Assembly: GCA_029689965.1 (NCBI GenBank)
Contig: CP121450.1
Span: forward strand, 2,542,001 to 2,606,000
Length of the DNA: 64,000 nucleotides
DNA from: Curtobacterium flaccumfaciens
GTDB taxonomy: Bacteria; Actinomycetota; Actinomycetes; Actinomycetales; Microbacteriaceae
Direction of reading: 5' to 3'
Under the pieces are notes generated by a model. It did not search any database and was not told the DNA's origin. It saw only the letters and a list, made by a program, of their open reading frames with translations. A program made the position numbers and the translations under genes. Within the stretch, counting starts at the first letter, position 1, and every line of letters starts with the position of its first letter. Shown here piece after piece: positions 49,785 through 60,675 of this stretch.

Positions 49785-51112
49785 CTAGCTCTTCGTCACC
49801 TCGACGAAGGCGCGGCGCGGGTCGGTCTCCTTGATGAGCGAGGTCGCGTCGCGACCGGACACCGCACCGGTCACCCAGCCGATGACGATGCGCGCCTTCC
49901 GGTTCAGCGTCGGCATCGCGTACACGTGGTACGCCCGGTGCGCCAGCCACGCGAGCAGGTTCGTCATCTTGATGCCCTTGATGTTCGCCGCTCCCTTGCC
50001 GACGCCGTACGCCGCGACGGTGCCGATCGACGGGTGGCGGTACTCCTCGAGCGGCTTGCCCGTGATCGTCGCGACCACGTTGTCGGCAGCCACCACGGCC
50101 TGGCGGACGGCGTTCTGCGCGTTCGGCGGGTAGTAGGCCGGCTGCTTGTCGGCGGTGAGGTCGGGGACCTGCGCCACGTCGCCGAGGCCCCACACCCCGG
50201 GACCACCTCGTGGGTGTCCTCGTTCTCCACCTGGAGCTTCGCGTTCGCGGCGAGGTGTCCCTTCGGTCCGCGCGGCAGGTCGGACGCGTCGAGGAGCGGG
50301 TTCGGCTTCACACCCGCGGTCCAGACGATCAGCCCCGAGGCGAACTCGTCACCGTCGGACAGCTTCACGACCCCGCCCTCACAGCTGGGCATCGTGGTCT
50401 TCAGGCGGACGTCGATGCCGCGGGCACGGAGCGACTCGAGCGTCCACTTGGACAGCTCCGGTCCGACCTCGGGCGCCACCCGGTCGAGCGCGTCGATGAG
50501 GACCCAGCGCGGGTGCTCACCGGCGAGCGACGGGTAGGTCTTGATCGCGGCCTGCGACACGTCGAAGAGCTCACCGATCGCCTCCACACCGGTGTACCCG
50601 CCGCCGATGAAGATGCTCGTCAGGAGCCGGCGACGCTCGTCCTCGTCGCGGGTGGCAGCGGCCTTGGCGATGTTGTCGAGGAGCTTCGCACGGACGTACG
50701 CGGCTTCCTCCACGCTCTTGAACCCGACGCCGTGCTCCTCGAGCCCGGGGGTCGGGAAGGTCCGGGTGACCGAACCGAGGGCGACGACGAGCTGGTCGTA
50801 CCCGAGCGTGCGGTCGTCGCCGCCGGCGGTCGCGATCGACACCGTCTTGTCGGCCGACGAGATCGCCGTGACCTTGCCCTGGATCACCCGGGTCTTGCGG
50901 AGCGCACGGCGCAGCTCGACCGTGACGTCCTTCGGGGCGATGTGACCGCCGGCGACCTCGGGCAGGAACGGCAGGTACGTGTAGTACGTGTTCTGGTCCA
51001 CGAGCGTGATGCGCATCGGCACGGTCGCCGCGTGCTTCTGCAGCTGCTTGACGGTGGTGTAGCCAGCGGAACCGCCGCCGAGGACGAGGACGTGAGGGAT
51101 GGAGTCTGCCAT
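49785..51112 (-). CDS. NAD(P)/FAD-dependent oxidoreductase (type II NADH dehydrogenase-like), frameshifted
   Basis: ATG 51112 (MADSIPHVLVLGGGSAGYTT) with the FAD GxGxxG (GGGSAGY). NTYYTYLPFLPEVAGGHI is the conserved redox region, LTSIFIGGGYTGVEAIGEL the NAD Rossmann loop, and VWTAGVKPNPLLD precedes GLGDVAQVPDL with the second FAD motif. One base missing near 50203 joins VVPG to WGLGDVA; corrected length is 442. C-terminal LIKETDPRRAFVEVTKS. Single-subunit NDH-2 enzymes feed electrons to menaquinone at the membrane. Confidence 0.8.
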
Positions 51113-51127
51113 TCGTCCGGTCTACCG

Positions 51128-51290
51128 GACTTTCCCTTGGTGTGTCATGAGGCCGCGCCGTCGTCACCCCGGTACTCCCCCGATCAACCCACGACTTTCC
51201 CTTCGTGTGTCATGAGGCCGCGCCGTCGTCACCCCGGTACTCCCCGATCAACCCACGACTTTCCCTTGGTGTGTCATGAGGCCGCGCCGT
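51128..51290. repeat. 64-65 bp tandem repeat, two full copies and one partial
   Basis: Starts at 51128, 51193 and 51257 (GACTTTCCCTTGGTGTGTCA). The first two differ by one base and by one C in a C run. The third, partial copy contains the stop codon of the small gene 51274-51492, so each full copy repeats that gene's end plus about 45 bp of downstream DNA. Confidence 0.9.
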
Positions 51291-51492
51291 TCCGTGGCCG
51301 GTCGCGGAGCCGCCACCACGCGGTCTCGGCGAGCTCGACGCCCATGAACACCCCGTGCGCCGTCCTCCGGGACTCGGTCAGCGAGAACCGACGGAGCCGG
51401 TACCCGCCGCCGAACCGGTCGATGATCGCCTCGGGCGAGGACTCGGCGTCCCGCTTGACGTACCAGGTACGGTCGTCGACGGCCTCGATCAC
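51274..51492 (-). CDS. Small hypothetical protein (72 residues)
   Basis: GTG 51492 overlapping the C-terminus of the upstream helicase gene. Sequence IEAVDDRTWYVKRDAESSPE, then IIDRFGGGYRLRRFSLTESR and ELAETAWWRLRDRPRN. An alternating beta-strand pattern and two tryptophans suggest a small folded domain. Its stop lies inside the first unit of the tandem repeat at 51128. The frame is open further upstream into the helicase region, so fusion cannot be excluded. No function recognised. Confidence 0.55.
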   Translation of the reverse strand: MIEAVDDRTWYVKRDAESSPEAIIDRFGGGYRLRRFSLTESRRTAHGVFMGVELAETAWWRLRDRPRNGAAS

Positions 51493-51499
51493 GAGCCGA

Positions 51500-53441
51500 T
51501 CACCGGCGGCCGCCGATCCGGGAGCGGAGCACGTCGATGCGCTTCTGGATCTGCTCCGTGCTCGCCTGCGCGACGGCCGGCCCGCCGCTGATCCGCCGGA
51601 GGTCGGCGTGGATCGCCCCGTGCGGCTCGTTCGAGTGCCGCGACCAGATCGACACGAGCCGGTGCAGCTCGCTGCGCTGCTCCTTGATCGTCTGGTAGAG
51701 CGGGCGGTCCTCGGGCGGCTTCGCCTTCGGCATCCCGTCCTTCGACGGCCGGCCCTTCGCGCGCTTCGCCTGCGACGCCTGCCGGGCACGGAGCAGTTCG
51801 CGCACCTGGTCGGGTTCGAGGAGCCCGGGGATGCCGATGAAGTCCAGCTCCTCCAGGGAGCCGACCTCTCCCCGCTCCCGAACTCACCGCCGTCGTAGAG
51901 CACGCGGTCGAACGACGCCTGCGAGTCGAGCGCCTCGAACGGCTGCACCTCGAGCAGGCTCTCCGACGCGCGCTCTTCGCGGTTCGCCTCGGCCACCATG
52001 GCGTCCTCGGGGTTGTACATCCCGTCGTCGGCGTCCTTCGGGCGGTCCAGCGCGTGGTCGCGCTCGAGTTCCAGGGACGCGGCCAGCGCCATCAGCCCGG
52101 GCACGCTCGGCAGGAACACCGAGGCGGTCTCACCGCGGCGTCGAGCGCGCACGAAACGGCCGATCACCTGCGCGAAGAACAACGGCGTGCTGGCGCTCGT
52201 GGCGTACACCCCCACGCAGAGCCGCGGCACGTCGACGCCCTCGGACACCATCCGGACGGCGACCATCCAGCGGGAGGTGTCCTCCGAGAAGGCCTGGATC
52301 CGGCTGGAGGCGGCAGCCTCGTCGGAGAGCACCACGGTGGGCCGCTCGCCGGTGATCCGCTGCAGGATCCGGGCGTACGCGCGCGCCGTGGTGGTGTCCG
52401 TCGCGATGACGAGCCCGCCGGCGTCGGGGACGCCGCGGCGGACCTCGGTCAGGCGCTTGTCGGCTGCAGAGAGCACCGCCGGCATCCACTCGCCCTCCGG
52501 TGACAGCGCCGTGCGCCACGCCTGCGCGGTGATGTCCTTCGTGACCTGCTCGCCGAGGGACGCCGACATCTCGTCGCCCATTCGTGTCTTCCAGCGCATC
52601 TGGCCGGCGTACGCCATGAACAGCACGGGACGGACGACGCCGTCCTTGAGCGCACGACCGTAGCCGTAGTTGTAGTCGGAGACCGAGGTGCGGATGCCCT
52701 GCTCGTCGGGCGCGTACTGCACGAACGGGATCGGCGCGGTGTCCGATCGGAACGGCGTGCCGGACAGGGAGAGCCGGCGCGTCGCCTTCGAGAACGCTTC
52801 GCGGATGCCGTCGCCCAGGTCAGCGCGTCGCCACCGTGGTGGACCTCGTCGAGGATGACGAGCGTCTTCCCGCCGGCCGTGATCCGCTGGTGCACCTCGG
52901 GGTTCATGCCGACCTGGGCGTACGTGATCGCCACGCCCTGGTAGTGCCGCCCGAACATGCCGTCGCCGTTCCGGAACATCGGGTCGATCCGGATGCCGAC
53001 GCGGTCCGCGGAGTCCGCCCACTGCCGCTTCAGGTGCTCGGTCGGCGCGACGACCACGATCCGGTCGACGGTGCCACGGGCGAGGAGCTCGGTGGCGAGC
53101 CGGAGTGCGAACGTGGTCTTCCCGGCGCCCGGCGTGGCCGCGGCGAGGAAGTCGCGCGGCTCGGTCTCGAAGTACTTCGTCAGCGCCTCGACCTGCCAGG
53201 CACGGAGCTTCGACGCGGTGCCCCAGGCGGCGCGGTCCGGGAACGCCGGCGAGAGGTGCTGGACGGCCGAGTTGCCCGCCGCCTCGGCCGCGGCGACCGC
53301 GTCGTCGTGCGCTGCTGCGGCGGAGCCGTCCGCGTCGGACACGGGCTCTGCGGCGTCGTCCCACAGCGACGCGGGCTGGTCCCCGGCCCCGGGCTGATCG
53401 GTGTACTCGGCTGCGCTCACTGCAGACGATTCTACCGTCAC
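51500..53441 (-). CDS. DEAD/DEAH-box superfamily 2 helicase, two frameshifts
   Basis: GTG 53441, overlapping the dinB stop. An acidic N-terminus (AAEYTDQPGAGDQPASLWDD), Q/Walker A region LRAWQVEALTKYFETEPRDF then AAATPGAGKTTFALRLA, DEVH box TLVILDEVHHGGDALTWA, motif III SLSGTPFRSDTAPIPFVQYA, and late motif VGVYATSASTPLFFAQVIGR. The C-terminus is basic and helical (QAKRAKGRPSKDGMPKAKP, IQKRIDVLRSRIGGRR). Frame changes near 52820 and 51865. Corrected length is 647. Nucleic-acid unwinding; specific role unknown. Its neighbour is dinB. Confidence 0.8.
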
Positions 53442-54687
53442 CCGTCGTCCTGCCGAGCGTGCGGGACGTGCCCCTCGGGCGTGCCGTGCACGAGCGAGGC
53501 CGGCCGCAGGACACCGGCGCCGAAGCGGGCGGCGACGGCGTCCACCGTGGTCTCCGTGTCGCGCCACGGCGCGTCGTCGTCCCAGAGCGCGTTGCTCGCG
53601 GCGGCGGGCACGAGGTTCTCGCCGCGGACGCCGATGAGCCGGATCCGGTTGCCCGGACGGTGCAGGACGTCGTAAAGCTCGACGGCTTCGCGGTGCAGCC
53701 GCTTGGCGACGTCGGTCGGTTCCGCGAGGGTGCGCGAACGGGTCAGCGTGGTGAAGTCGGTGTAGCGGACCTTGAGCGCCACGGTCCGCGCCTGCACCTC
53801 GGCACGTCGGAGGCGTACGGCCACCTTGTCGGCGAGGCGCAGGAGCTCACGAGCGACGTCGTCGCGCTCCGTCAGGTCGCGCCCGAAGGTCGTCTCGTGC
53901 CCGATCGACTTCTCACCCGCGCCGTCCTCGACGACGCGCGGGTCACGTCCCCAGGCGAGGTCGTGCAGCCGCTGGCCACCGGCCGGCCCGATGGCCGACA
54001 CGAGCGAGCCGAGGGGCGTCGTCGCGAGGTCGCCCACCGTGCGGATGCCGCGCCGCTCCAGGGTCTCCTGGGTCTTGCCACCGACACCCCACAGCGCCGA
54101 CACCGGTTGCGGGTGCAGGAACGCGACGGTGTCCGCCGCGGGCACGACGAGGAGGCCGTCCGGCTTGGCCCGGCTCGATGCGAGCTTCGCCACGAACTTC
54201 GTCGACGCCGCACCGACCGAGCAGTGCAGACCCGTCTCGGCGAACACGGCGGCACGGATGGCGCGGCCGATCTCCACGGGGTGCCGTACAGGCGGACCGC
54301 TCCGGCGACGTCGAGGAACGCCTCGTCGATGCCGAGCTTCTCGACGCGCGGCGTGAAGCGGTCGAACACGGCCATCACGGCGGCGGACTGCTCACGGTAC
54401 TTCTCGAAGTGCGGCTCGACGATGATCGCGGTCGGGCACCGACGCTTCGCCACGGCCATCGGCATCGCGGAGTTCACCCCGTACCGACGGGCCTCGTACG
54501 TCGCGGCGGTCACGACCGAACGGTCAGAGTCGTGCCCGACGATGACCGGCAGCCCGCGGAGGTCCGGACGGTCGAGCAGCTCCACGGACGCGAAGAAGGC
54601 GTCCATGTCGACGTGCAGCACGCTGGCGCTCACGTCGTCGACTGGTGCCTCGGACACCAGCCGGTCGCGTCCGTCCTGCTTGCTCAC
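53438..54687 (-). CDS. DNA polymerase IV (Y-family), frameshifted
   Basis: GTG 54687 ([17 protein letters not shown]). [20 protein letters not shown] (catalytic Asp), [32 protein letters not shown] with the second catalytic acidic pair, then [20 protein letters not shown] and [20 protein letters not shown] (helix-hairpin-helix), and little-finger domain to HARQDDG. One C missing near 54283 joins LYGTP to [11 protein letters not shown]; corrected length is 416. Low-fidelity translesion DNA synthesis. It shares its stop with the helicase start. Confidence 0.85.
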
Positions 54688-54724
54688 ACGGCGATGATGC
54701 CAGCTGCCACCGACATCACGGCGA

Positions 54725-57039
54725 TCACTGCGCGCCGCCGATCCGCGAGCGCACCGCGGCCTCACCGAGGACCGCAGCGCCGTGCCGGTCGGCGAGCAGT
54801 GCGAGCGCCTCGTCGATCCGCCCGAGCGCGTGCGCGGCGGTCTCGACGGCGGGCGCGTCCGGACGGCTGGCCGCCGCCGCGGCGGCCTCGTCGAGCAGGT
54901 CGCCGACGCGCGCCCAGACGACCGGACGTGCCGCAGCCCCCTGGCCGGCCACGAGGTCGTCCGCCAGCGACCGGATCGACTCGGCGAGGCGGTGAGCCGC
55001 ACCGTCCAGGGCCGCTGGTGGGTCCTGCGGGGCCGCACCGAGCCTCCCGGCAGCTTCCCGCGCGAACGACGCGGCCGCCTGCAGGGAGGCGCGCGTCCTG
55101 GCGTCGGCGCGCGCCGGCCCGCCCGTCGCGAACCGCACCATCGGTCGCAGGACGGCGTCCAGCTGGTAGGTCGCCGCGTCGACGGCACGCGACCGGGCGC
55201 GCAGATCGGCCGCCGGCCGCTCGTCGGACGGCCTGGAGGCGCGGGTCGCCCCGGTCGCTCCGGTCACCGCCGCCACGGCGTCCGCGTCGACCCCGACGAG
55301 CGCGAGCACGAACGCCCGGACCGCGACGAGCTGACGGTGCACGGCGCGCCGGATTACGGCGCGGGTGGCGATCGGGAACACCACGGCGCTGATCACGACG
55401 GCCACGGCGGCGCCGAGCAGGTTCTCGGCGAGCCGCATCGGGATGAGCGCGTCCGTGAAGCTGCCGGAGAACGCGTACACCTGGCAGAGCACCACCACCA
55501 GGCAGGCGGCCCACAGCGAGTACACACCGCCGAACCCGTACGTCCCGACGGCGAGCAGGACGCACACGAGCACCAGCGTCACCCACGGGTGCGACGTGCC
55601 GACCAGGTGCACGAGGACGATGCCCACCGCACCGCCGACGACGGTGCCGACGCCGCGGTGCAGCCCCTTGCGGATGCGCTCGTGCGTGGTGTTCGTGCCG
55701 GCGAGGACGATCATCACCCCGATGACGCCCCAGTAGAAGCGGCTGCCGTCCAGCAGCAGCGCCAGGGGCTCCACGATCGCGACCGCGATGGCTGCGTGCA
55801 CGGCGGTGCGCAGCGAGGCGGTGAGGTGCCAGCGACGCCACGGGCCCTCGGCGAGGGCGTCCGCCAGGACCGGCACCGCCCCGGCGGGACGGCCGCCGGC
55901 CAGGACGACGGGTGTGGCGAACGGCACGCCGGCACCGCGGCGGGGCAGCTCGTCGCGGAGCTCGCGCCACCGCAGCCCGGCCGTCCGGAGGTCGGTGAAC
56001 TCCGCGGCCATCCGGCGCACGAGCGCGGTGGTGCGGGAGCCCTCGTCGCTCGCGGACGGCGTGATGCCGTAGCGCGCGAGCAGGGTGTGCGCGGCATCCT
56101 CCCGTGGCTGCCGCCGTGGCGGAGCACGACCGTGAACGCCCGGAGCGCCGCGTGCCGGACGTCCGACGGCGCGCCGTGCTCGATGAGTGCCGCGGCACCG
56201 CGTCCGAGTTCGTCGATCGCGAAGTGGGTGTCGAACACGAGCCGGTGCAGCTCCTCGGCGGCGGTGTCGGCGTCGACACCGCTCGCGGCGAGCATCCCGT
56301 CGACCGTCAGCGCGATCTCGTGGTACCGGTCACGGGCCCGCCCGAGCCGACGCAGGGTCCGCCGGCGCGCGGCCGGGTCATCGGCAGCTGCTCCCGCCGC
56401 GAGGGCGGCGGCCGCGGCCTCGAGCACCACCGAGCCGCGTGCGACGAAGCCCCTGCGGGTGCGGAGGAGCGCACGGTGCGGGTCCGGTCGCAGGACCAGC
56501 CGCACGAGGATCGTCACGGCGAGCGAGCCGGCGACCACGAGCCCGAGCGGCACGGCGCTCGTCTCGGGCAGCGGGAGCAGCAGGCCGCAGAGGTACCCGG
56601 CGAACCCGACGATCGCCGCGTCCGACGCCCACGCGCCCCACGACGCGGCCGCGAACTGCAGGAACAGCAGCACGACGATGAGCACGAGCTCGAGGAGCCG
56701 GTACGGCTGCAGCGCGATGCTCCCCGCCAGCGCGACGACGAAGGGCACGAGCACCGCTCCGGTGCGGGCCGCGGTCCGGCCCGTGCTCGGGTCGACGATC
56801 ACCAGGCAGGTGATGAACGCCGGCATGGCACCGATCATCACGCCGAGGATCGCCGGCAGTCCGAACGCCGCAGCCAGGGCGTACCCGACGGCCATGCCGG
56901 CTGGCACCGCGACGAGGGTCCGGAGCGCGCCGTCGGTCTTCACGAGCCCGGGGTCGAGCGCGAGCAGGCGGTCGATCACTCGCTGGGTGCGGGTCCGTCG
57001 CCGCGGGGCGGTCCGGTTCGTGGTCTCGGTCCTCGGCAC
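54725..57039 (-). CDS. FUSC-family membrane transporter, frameshifted
   Basis: ATG 57039 ([20 protein letters not shown]). N-terminal helices ([40 protein letters not shown] and others) are followed by a cytoplasmic helical region ([16 protein letters not shown]) and then a second membrane half ([40 protein letters not shown]) with the conserved FUSC arrangement. C-terminal cytoplasmic helices end SRIGGAQ. One base missing near 56102; corrected length is about 771. FUSC proteins export aromatic acids and related weak acids; the substrate is unknown. Confidence 0.75.
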
Positions 57040-57124
57040 GCTCCGGCCGCCTCCTGGTTCGCTCGGGAGGACAATGGTACCGCGAGTGAACTAGTTGGCG
57101 TGCACGCGGTCGCGGCGGGCTACG

Positions 57125-57216
57125 GTGCGAGGTTTCGTCCACCGTGCGAGGGCAACGAGGCCGCACGGTGGACGAAACCTCGCACACTGCGGCGGGACCC
57201 TCGCACGGTGCGAGGG
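57125..57216. repeat. Large intergenic inverted repeat with nested palindrome
   Basis: Arms 57125-57148 and 57162-57185 (24 bp, starting GTGCGAGGTTTCG) pair perfectly around a 13-nt loop; a smaller inverted repeat CCCTCGCAC / GTGCGAGGG follows at 57198-57216. The GTGCGAGG element thus appears four times. It lies between the FUSC start and the acyl-CoA dehydrogenase end, so it may end the dehydrogenase transcript or be a mobile-type intergenic repeat. Confidence 0.85.
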
Positions 57217-57222
57217 GTTGCG

Positions 57223-58378
57223 TCAGGTGAGCGGCCCCAGCACGCTCGCCGCGAGCGTCCGCGCCGCCGAGTCCCGCGACGACGGGTGGTACTGCCCCGC
57301 CCGCACGTCCCGCGCCAGCCGCGCGAGCTCGCTCGTCGACCGGTACGCGCCACCGCCGACCACCCGCATCGCCTCGTCCACCACGTGCTGCGCGGCGTCC
57401 ACCGCGCGGGCCTTCGTGCCGACGAGCAGCGGGAACCACCTCGGCCCGAGGTCGTCGAGCTCGTCGACCGACCGGGCGAGCGCGGACACCTGCAGCTCGA
57501 TCGCGTCGACGGCGCCCCGCATGTCCGCGATCGCCCGACGGACGTCCGGGTCCTCGGACCGAGGCGTGCCGTCGAGCGCGGTCCGCTCCCGTACGGCGTC
57601 CGCCGTGAACTCCAGCGCCCGCTCCGCGATCCCGAGGTAGACCGACGCCACCAGGAAGCTCGAACGCCGCGAAGACCCCGAACACCAGCGGGTCCTGGTT
57701 CGGCCCCACGGGCAGGGTCCGCACGATCCGCTCCGCCGGCACGTGCACGCCCCGCAGCTTCGTCGTCCGGCTCTGCGTCGCCCGCATCCCGAGCGTGTCC
57801 CAATCGTCGAGGTGCTCGACGTCGCCGTCGGAGCGCAGCACGAAGCCGTGCACGAGGCGCGGCTCCGGCCCGGTCTCGTCCTTGCCGAACACGCTCAGCA
57901 CCTGCCACGCCGGCGCCAACGAGGTGAACACCTTCGTCCCTGTGAACCGGTAGCCGCCGTCGCCGTCCGGCTCCGCCGCGGTCGACGAGTCGAACAGCAC
58001 GGCGTCGTTGCCGGGCTCGCTCACCCCGAACGCGAGCAGGTGGTCGTCCGCCGCGTGGTCGGTGACGGCCTGGAGGAACGACTCACCGCGCGCAGCGACG
58101 GCTCGCGCCGCCTGCACCCACACCTGGTGCATGCCGAGACCGAGCGCGGTCGCCGGCGCGGCCTGGGCGAGACGCCGCTGGACGACCGACGTCGCGGCGA
58201 GGCCGAGGCCCGCTCCGCCCTGCGCCGTCGGGACGCCGAGCCGCAGGTACCCGGCAGCACGGAGCTCGTCGAGGTCCTCGGCGCAGAACGCGTTCGCCGC
58301 GTCGTACCCGGGCGCGCGGGCCGCGATGCGCTCGAGCAGGTCGTCGGGCAGGCTCCGGGCGGGGTTGGCCTTCGTCAT
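57223..58378 (-). CDS. Acyl-CoA dehydrogenase family protein, frameshifted
   Basis: ATG 58378 (MTKANPARSLPDDLLERIAA). Acyl-CoA dehydrogenase-type N-domain (LPTAQGGAGL-like VPTAQGGAGLGLAATSVVQR), FAD-binding FGVSEPGNDAVLFDSS, beta domain TGTKVFTSLAPAWQVLSVFG, and LRGVHVPAERIVRTL. The C-terminal helices lie in the next frame (YLGIAERALEFTADAVRERT, HVVDEAMRVVGGGAYRSTSE). Removing an extra base at AAGCT 57656-57660 joins FEL to LVASVYLG; corrected length is 384. No GxxxE catalytic motif is obvious, so it may act on a non-standard substrate (e.g. nitroalkane or monooxygenase-like). Confidence 0.8.
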
Positions 58379-58401
58379 GCCACGAGACTATGGTCCGAGG
58401 C

Positions 58402-59196
58402 GTGTCAGATCGTCATCCGTGGTCCAGGTACGTCGCGATCGGTGACTCGTTCACCGAGGGGATCGGTGACCCCGACCCCACCGTGCCCGGCGGCAACCGC
58501 GGCTGGGCCGACCGCGTCGCCGAGGTCCTGGCGAACCAGTCCGAGGACTTCGCGTACGCCAACCTCGCGATCCGCGGGCGGCTGCTCCAGCAGATCATCG
58601 ACGAGCAGGTCGAGCCCGCCCTCGCGCTGAACCCGGACCTGATCACGGTCTCCGCCGGGGGCAACGACATCATCCGTCCCGGGTCAGACCCCGACGAGCT
58701 CGCCGAGCGCGTCGACTCGATGGTCGGCCGGCTCCGGGGCGACGGCGCGACCGTCGTCCTGTTCACCGGCCCGGACGTCGGCATGACGCCGGTGCTCGGG
58801 ATGGTGCGCGGGAAGACGGCGATCTACAACGAGAACCTGCACGCGATCGCCCTGAAGCACGGCGCCCTCGTCGCGAACATGTGGGCGCTCCGGGTGCTCC
58901 GCGACCCACGCATGTGGGCGCCCGACCGGCTCCACCACTCCCCGACCGGCCACGCCACCGTCGCCGCCGCCGTGCTCGACGCCCTGGGCGTCGACCACGG
59001 CCTCGAGCCGTTCAACCCGGAGCCCCTCGAAGCGCGTCCGTGGCGGGAGGCCCGTGCCGAGGACCTCGGCTGGGCGCGCGAGTACCTCGTGCCCTGGGTC
59101 GTCCGGCGCATCAAGCACACGTCGTCGGGCGACGGCGTCACCCCGAAACGCCCCGAGCTGCAGGACGTCGTCGAGCACAAGTCCGACACCCCCTGA
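58402..59196 (+). CDS. SGNH/GDSL-type esterase
   Basis: 264 residues from GTG 58402 (SDRHPWSRYVAIGDSFTEG), intact. Block I IGDSFTEGIGDPDP (catalytic Ser), block III TVSAGGNDIIRP (oxyanion Gly-Asn), and block V WAPDRLHHSPTGHATVAAA (DxxH with catalytic Asp-His). Divergent from the acyl-CoA dehydrogenase gene across 23 bp, so leaderless or very short leaders. Acts on small acyl esters; substrate and location unknown (no clear signal peptide). Confidence 0.85.
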   Translation: MSDRHPWSRYVAIGDSFTEGIGDPDPTVPGGNRGWADRVAEVLANQSEDFAYANLAIRGRLLQQIIDEQVEPALALNPDLITVSAGGNDIIRPGSDPDELAERVDSMVGRLRGDGATVVLFTGPDVGMTPVLGMVRGKTAIYNENLHAIALKHGALVANMWALRVLRDPRMWAPDRLHHSPTGHATVAAAVLDALGVDHGLEPFNPEPLEARPWREARAEDLGWAREYLVPWVVRRIKHTSSGDGVTPKRPELQDVVEHKSDTP

Positions 59197-59238
59197 CGCG
59201 CCCCGCATGGACGTCGCACCCCGACGCACCGGGGCGCG
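59197..59238. terminator. Hairpin between convergent genes
   Basis: CGCGCCCCG (59197-59205) pairs with CGGGGCGCG (59230-59238) around a 24-nt loop, in the 84-bp gap between the GDSL gene and the serine hydrolase end. Weaker than the other terminators here. Confidence 0.45.
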
Positions 59239-59280
59239 ACCTCCGTGGCAGGGTGCAGACCGGCCGCGCTCCGACGCGGG

Positions 59281-60665
59281 TCAGTCAGCAGGACGACGGA
59301 GCGTCAGCGGGCCGTCGTGCAGCGGCTGGGTCGCCCACGAGGTCGAGACCGTCGCCGTCGAGAGGTCGGCGCGCAGGTGCGCCAGGTGCGGAGTCTCCAC
59401 GAACCGGACGTCCACGAGCAGTGCTCCGTCGGCCGGGTCGATCGCCGCGCTCGCCGCCAGCGGCCCGTCGACCGCCCACTCCCCCTCGCCGAGCGTGACC
59501 GTGAGCTCCTGACCCTCGACCGTCGCGGTCATCCGCTGGGAGGCACCGTCGCGGCCGAACGTCACGGTGTCGAGCCCGGAGAGGTCACCGGACGCGTGCA
59601 GCGGGCCGACGGCAGCGAGGTCGGGAAGCGGGTCTCCGCCGACGGGAGGCAGCCCCAGGGAGGCGAGCCGTGCCTCCAGGCCGGTGTCCTCGGCCACGTC
59701 GAGGTCCGCAGCGTCGACGGCGGGCAGGAGGTGCGTCCAGGCCGCGTCGAGCACCGCCTGCATGTCCGGAGTCTGCCCCGTCAGCGCGAGGACGACGTCC
59801 TGCTCGGGCAGGACGACGCAGAACTGGCCGTACGCGCCGTCGCCGCGGAACCCGTGGCGGGCCATCCAGAACTGGAAGCCGTACCCCTGCCTCCAGTCCG
59901 GGTCGTCTCCCTGCGGGTTCGCGACCTGCGCACGCGTGGCCGCGTCGACCCAGTCCTCGTCGAGGATCCGCTGGCCGTTCCACACCCCCGCTGCAGGTAC
60001 AGCTGGCCGAGCGCGGCGATCGCCGACGTCGGCGCGTAGCAGCCGCTGAAGCCGAGCTCGGCCCCGGTGTCGTCGCGACGCCAGGCGAGGTCGTCGATGC
60101 CGAGCGGATCGAGCAGACGCGGACGCAGGTAGTCGACCAGGGAGCCTCCGCTCACCCGGCGCACGATGGCGCCGAGGGTGTACGTGCAGGGCTGGTTGTA
60201 GGCGAAGACGGTGCCGGGTTCCTCGTCCGGAGGGACCAGCAGGAACCCGCGGACGAGGTCGTGCGCGTCGCGAGCCTCAGCACGGTCGAGGGTCTCCTCG
60301 CGGTGTCCGCTCGCCATCGCGAGCAAGTGCCGGACCCGGATCCGGCGGCTGCGCTCGTCGGTGACCTCGGCGTCGAGCTCCGGGAAGTACGACAGGGCGG
60401 TCGCGTCGAGGTCGACCAGGCCCTCGCGCACGGCGATGCCGACGGCCGCCGCCGTGAAGCTTCTTGCTCAGCGAGTAGAGCAGGTGCACACGGTCGTGGG
60501 CGTACGGCGCCCACCACCCTTCGGCGGCGACCTGCCCGTGGCGGAGCAGCACGATGCTGTGCGGCTCGACCTGGGGCGTGGACTCGAGGGCATCGAGGAA
60601 CGCCGCGATGCCGCGTGCGTCGATGCCGAGGGCGGACGGAGCGGTGCGGGGAACGTCGTCGTCAC
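59281..60665 (-). CDS. Beta-lactamase-family serine hydrolase, three frameshifts
   Basis: GTG 60665 (TTTFPAPLRPPSAS), then ALGIDARGIAAFLDALEST-like text and HGQVAAEGWWAPYAHDRVHL. The SxxK motif is SLSKSFTAAAVGIAVREGLV after removal of an extra base at AAGCTT 60457-60462, followed by RVRHLLAMASGHREETLDRA and the YxN-like FAYNQPCTYTLG. The C-terminal part (RQGYGFQFWMARHGFRGDGA then YGQFCVVLPEQDVVLALTGQ) contains the usual HxG-type strand. Other frame changes near 60630 and 59990; corrected length is 461. Esterase or D-amino-acid amidase/peptidase type; substrate unknown. Confidence 0.75.
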
Positions 60666-60675
60666 GCGTCCGACC

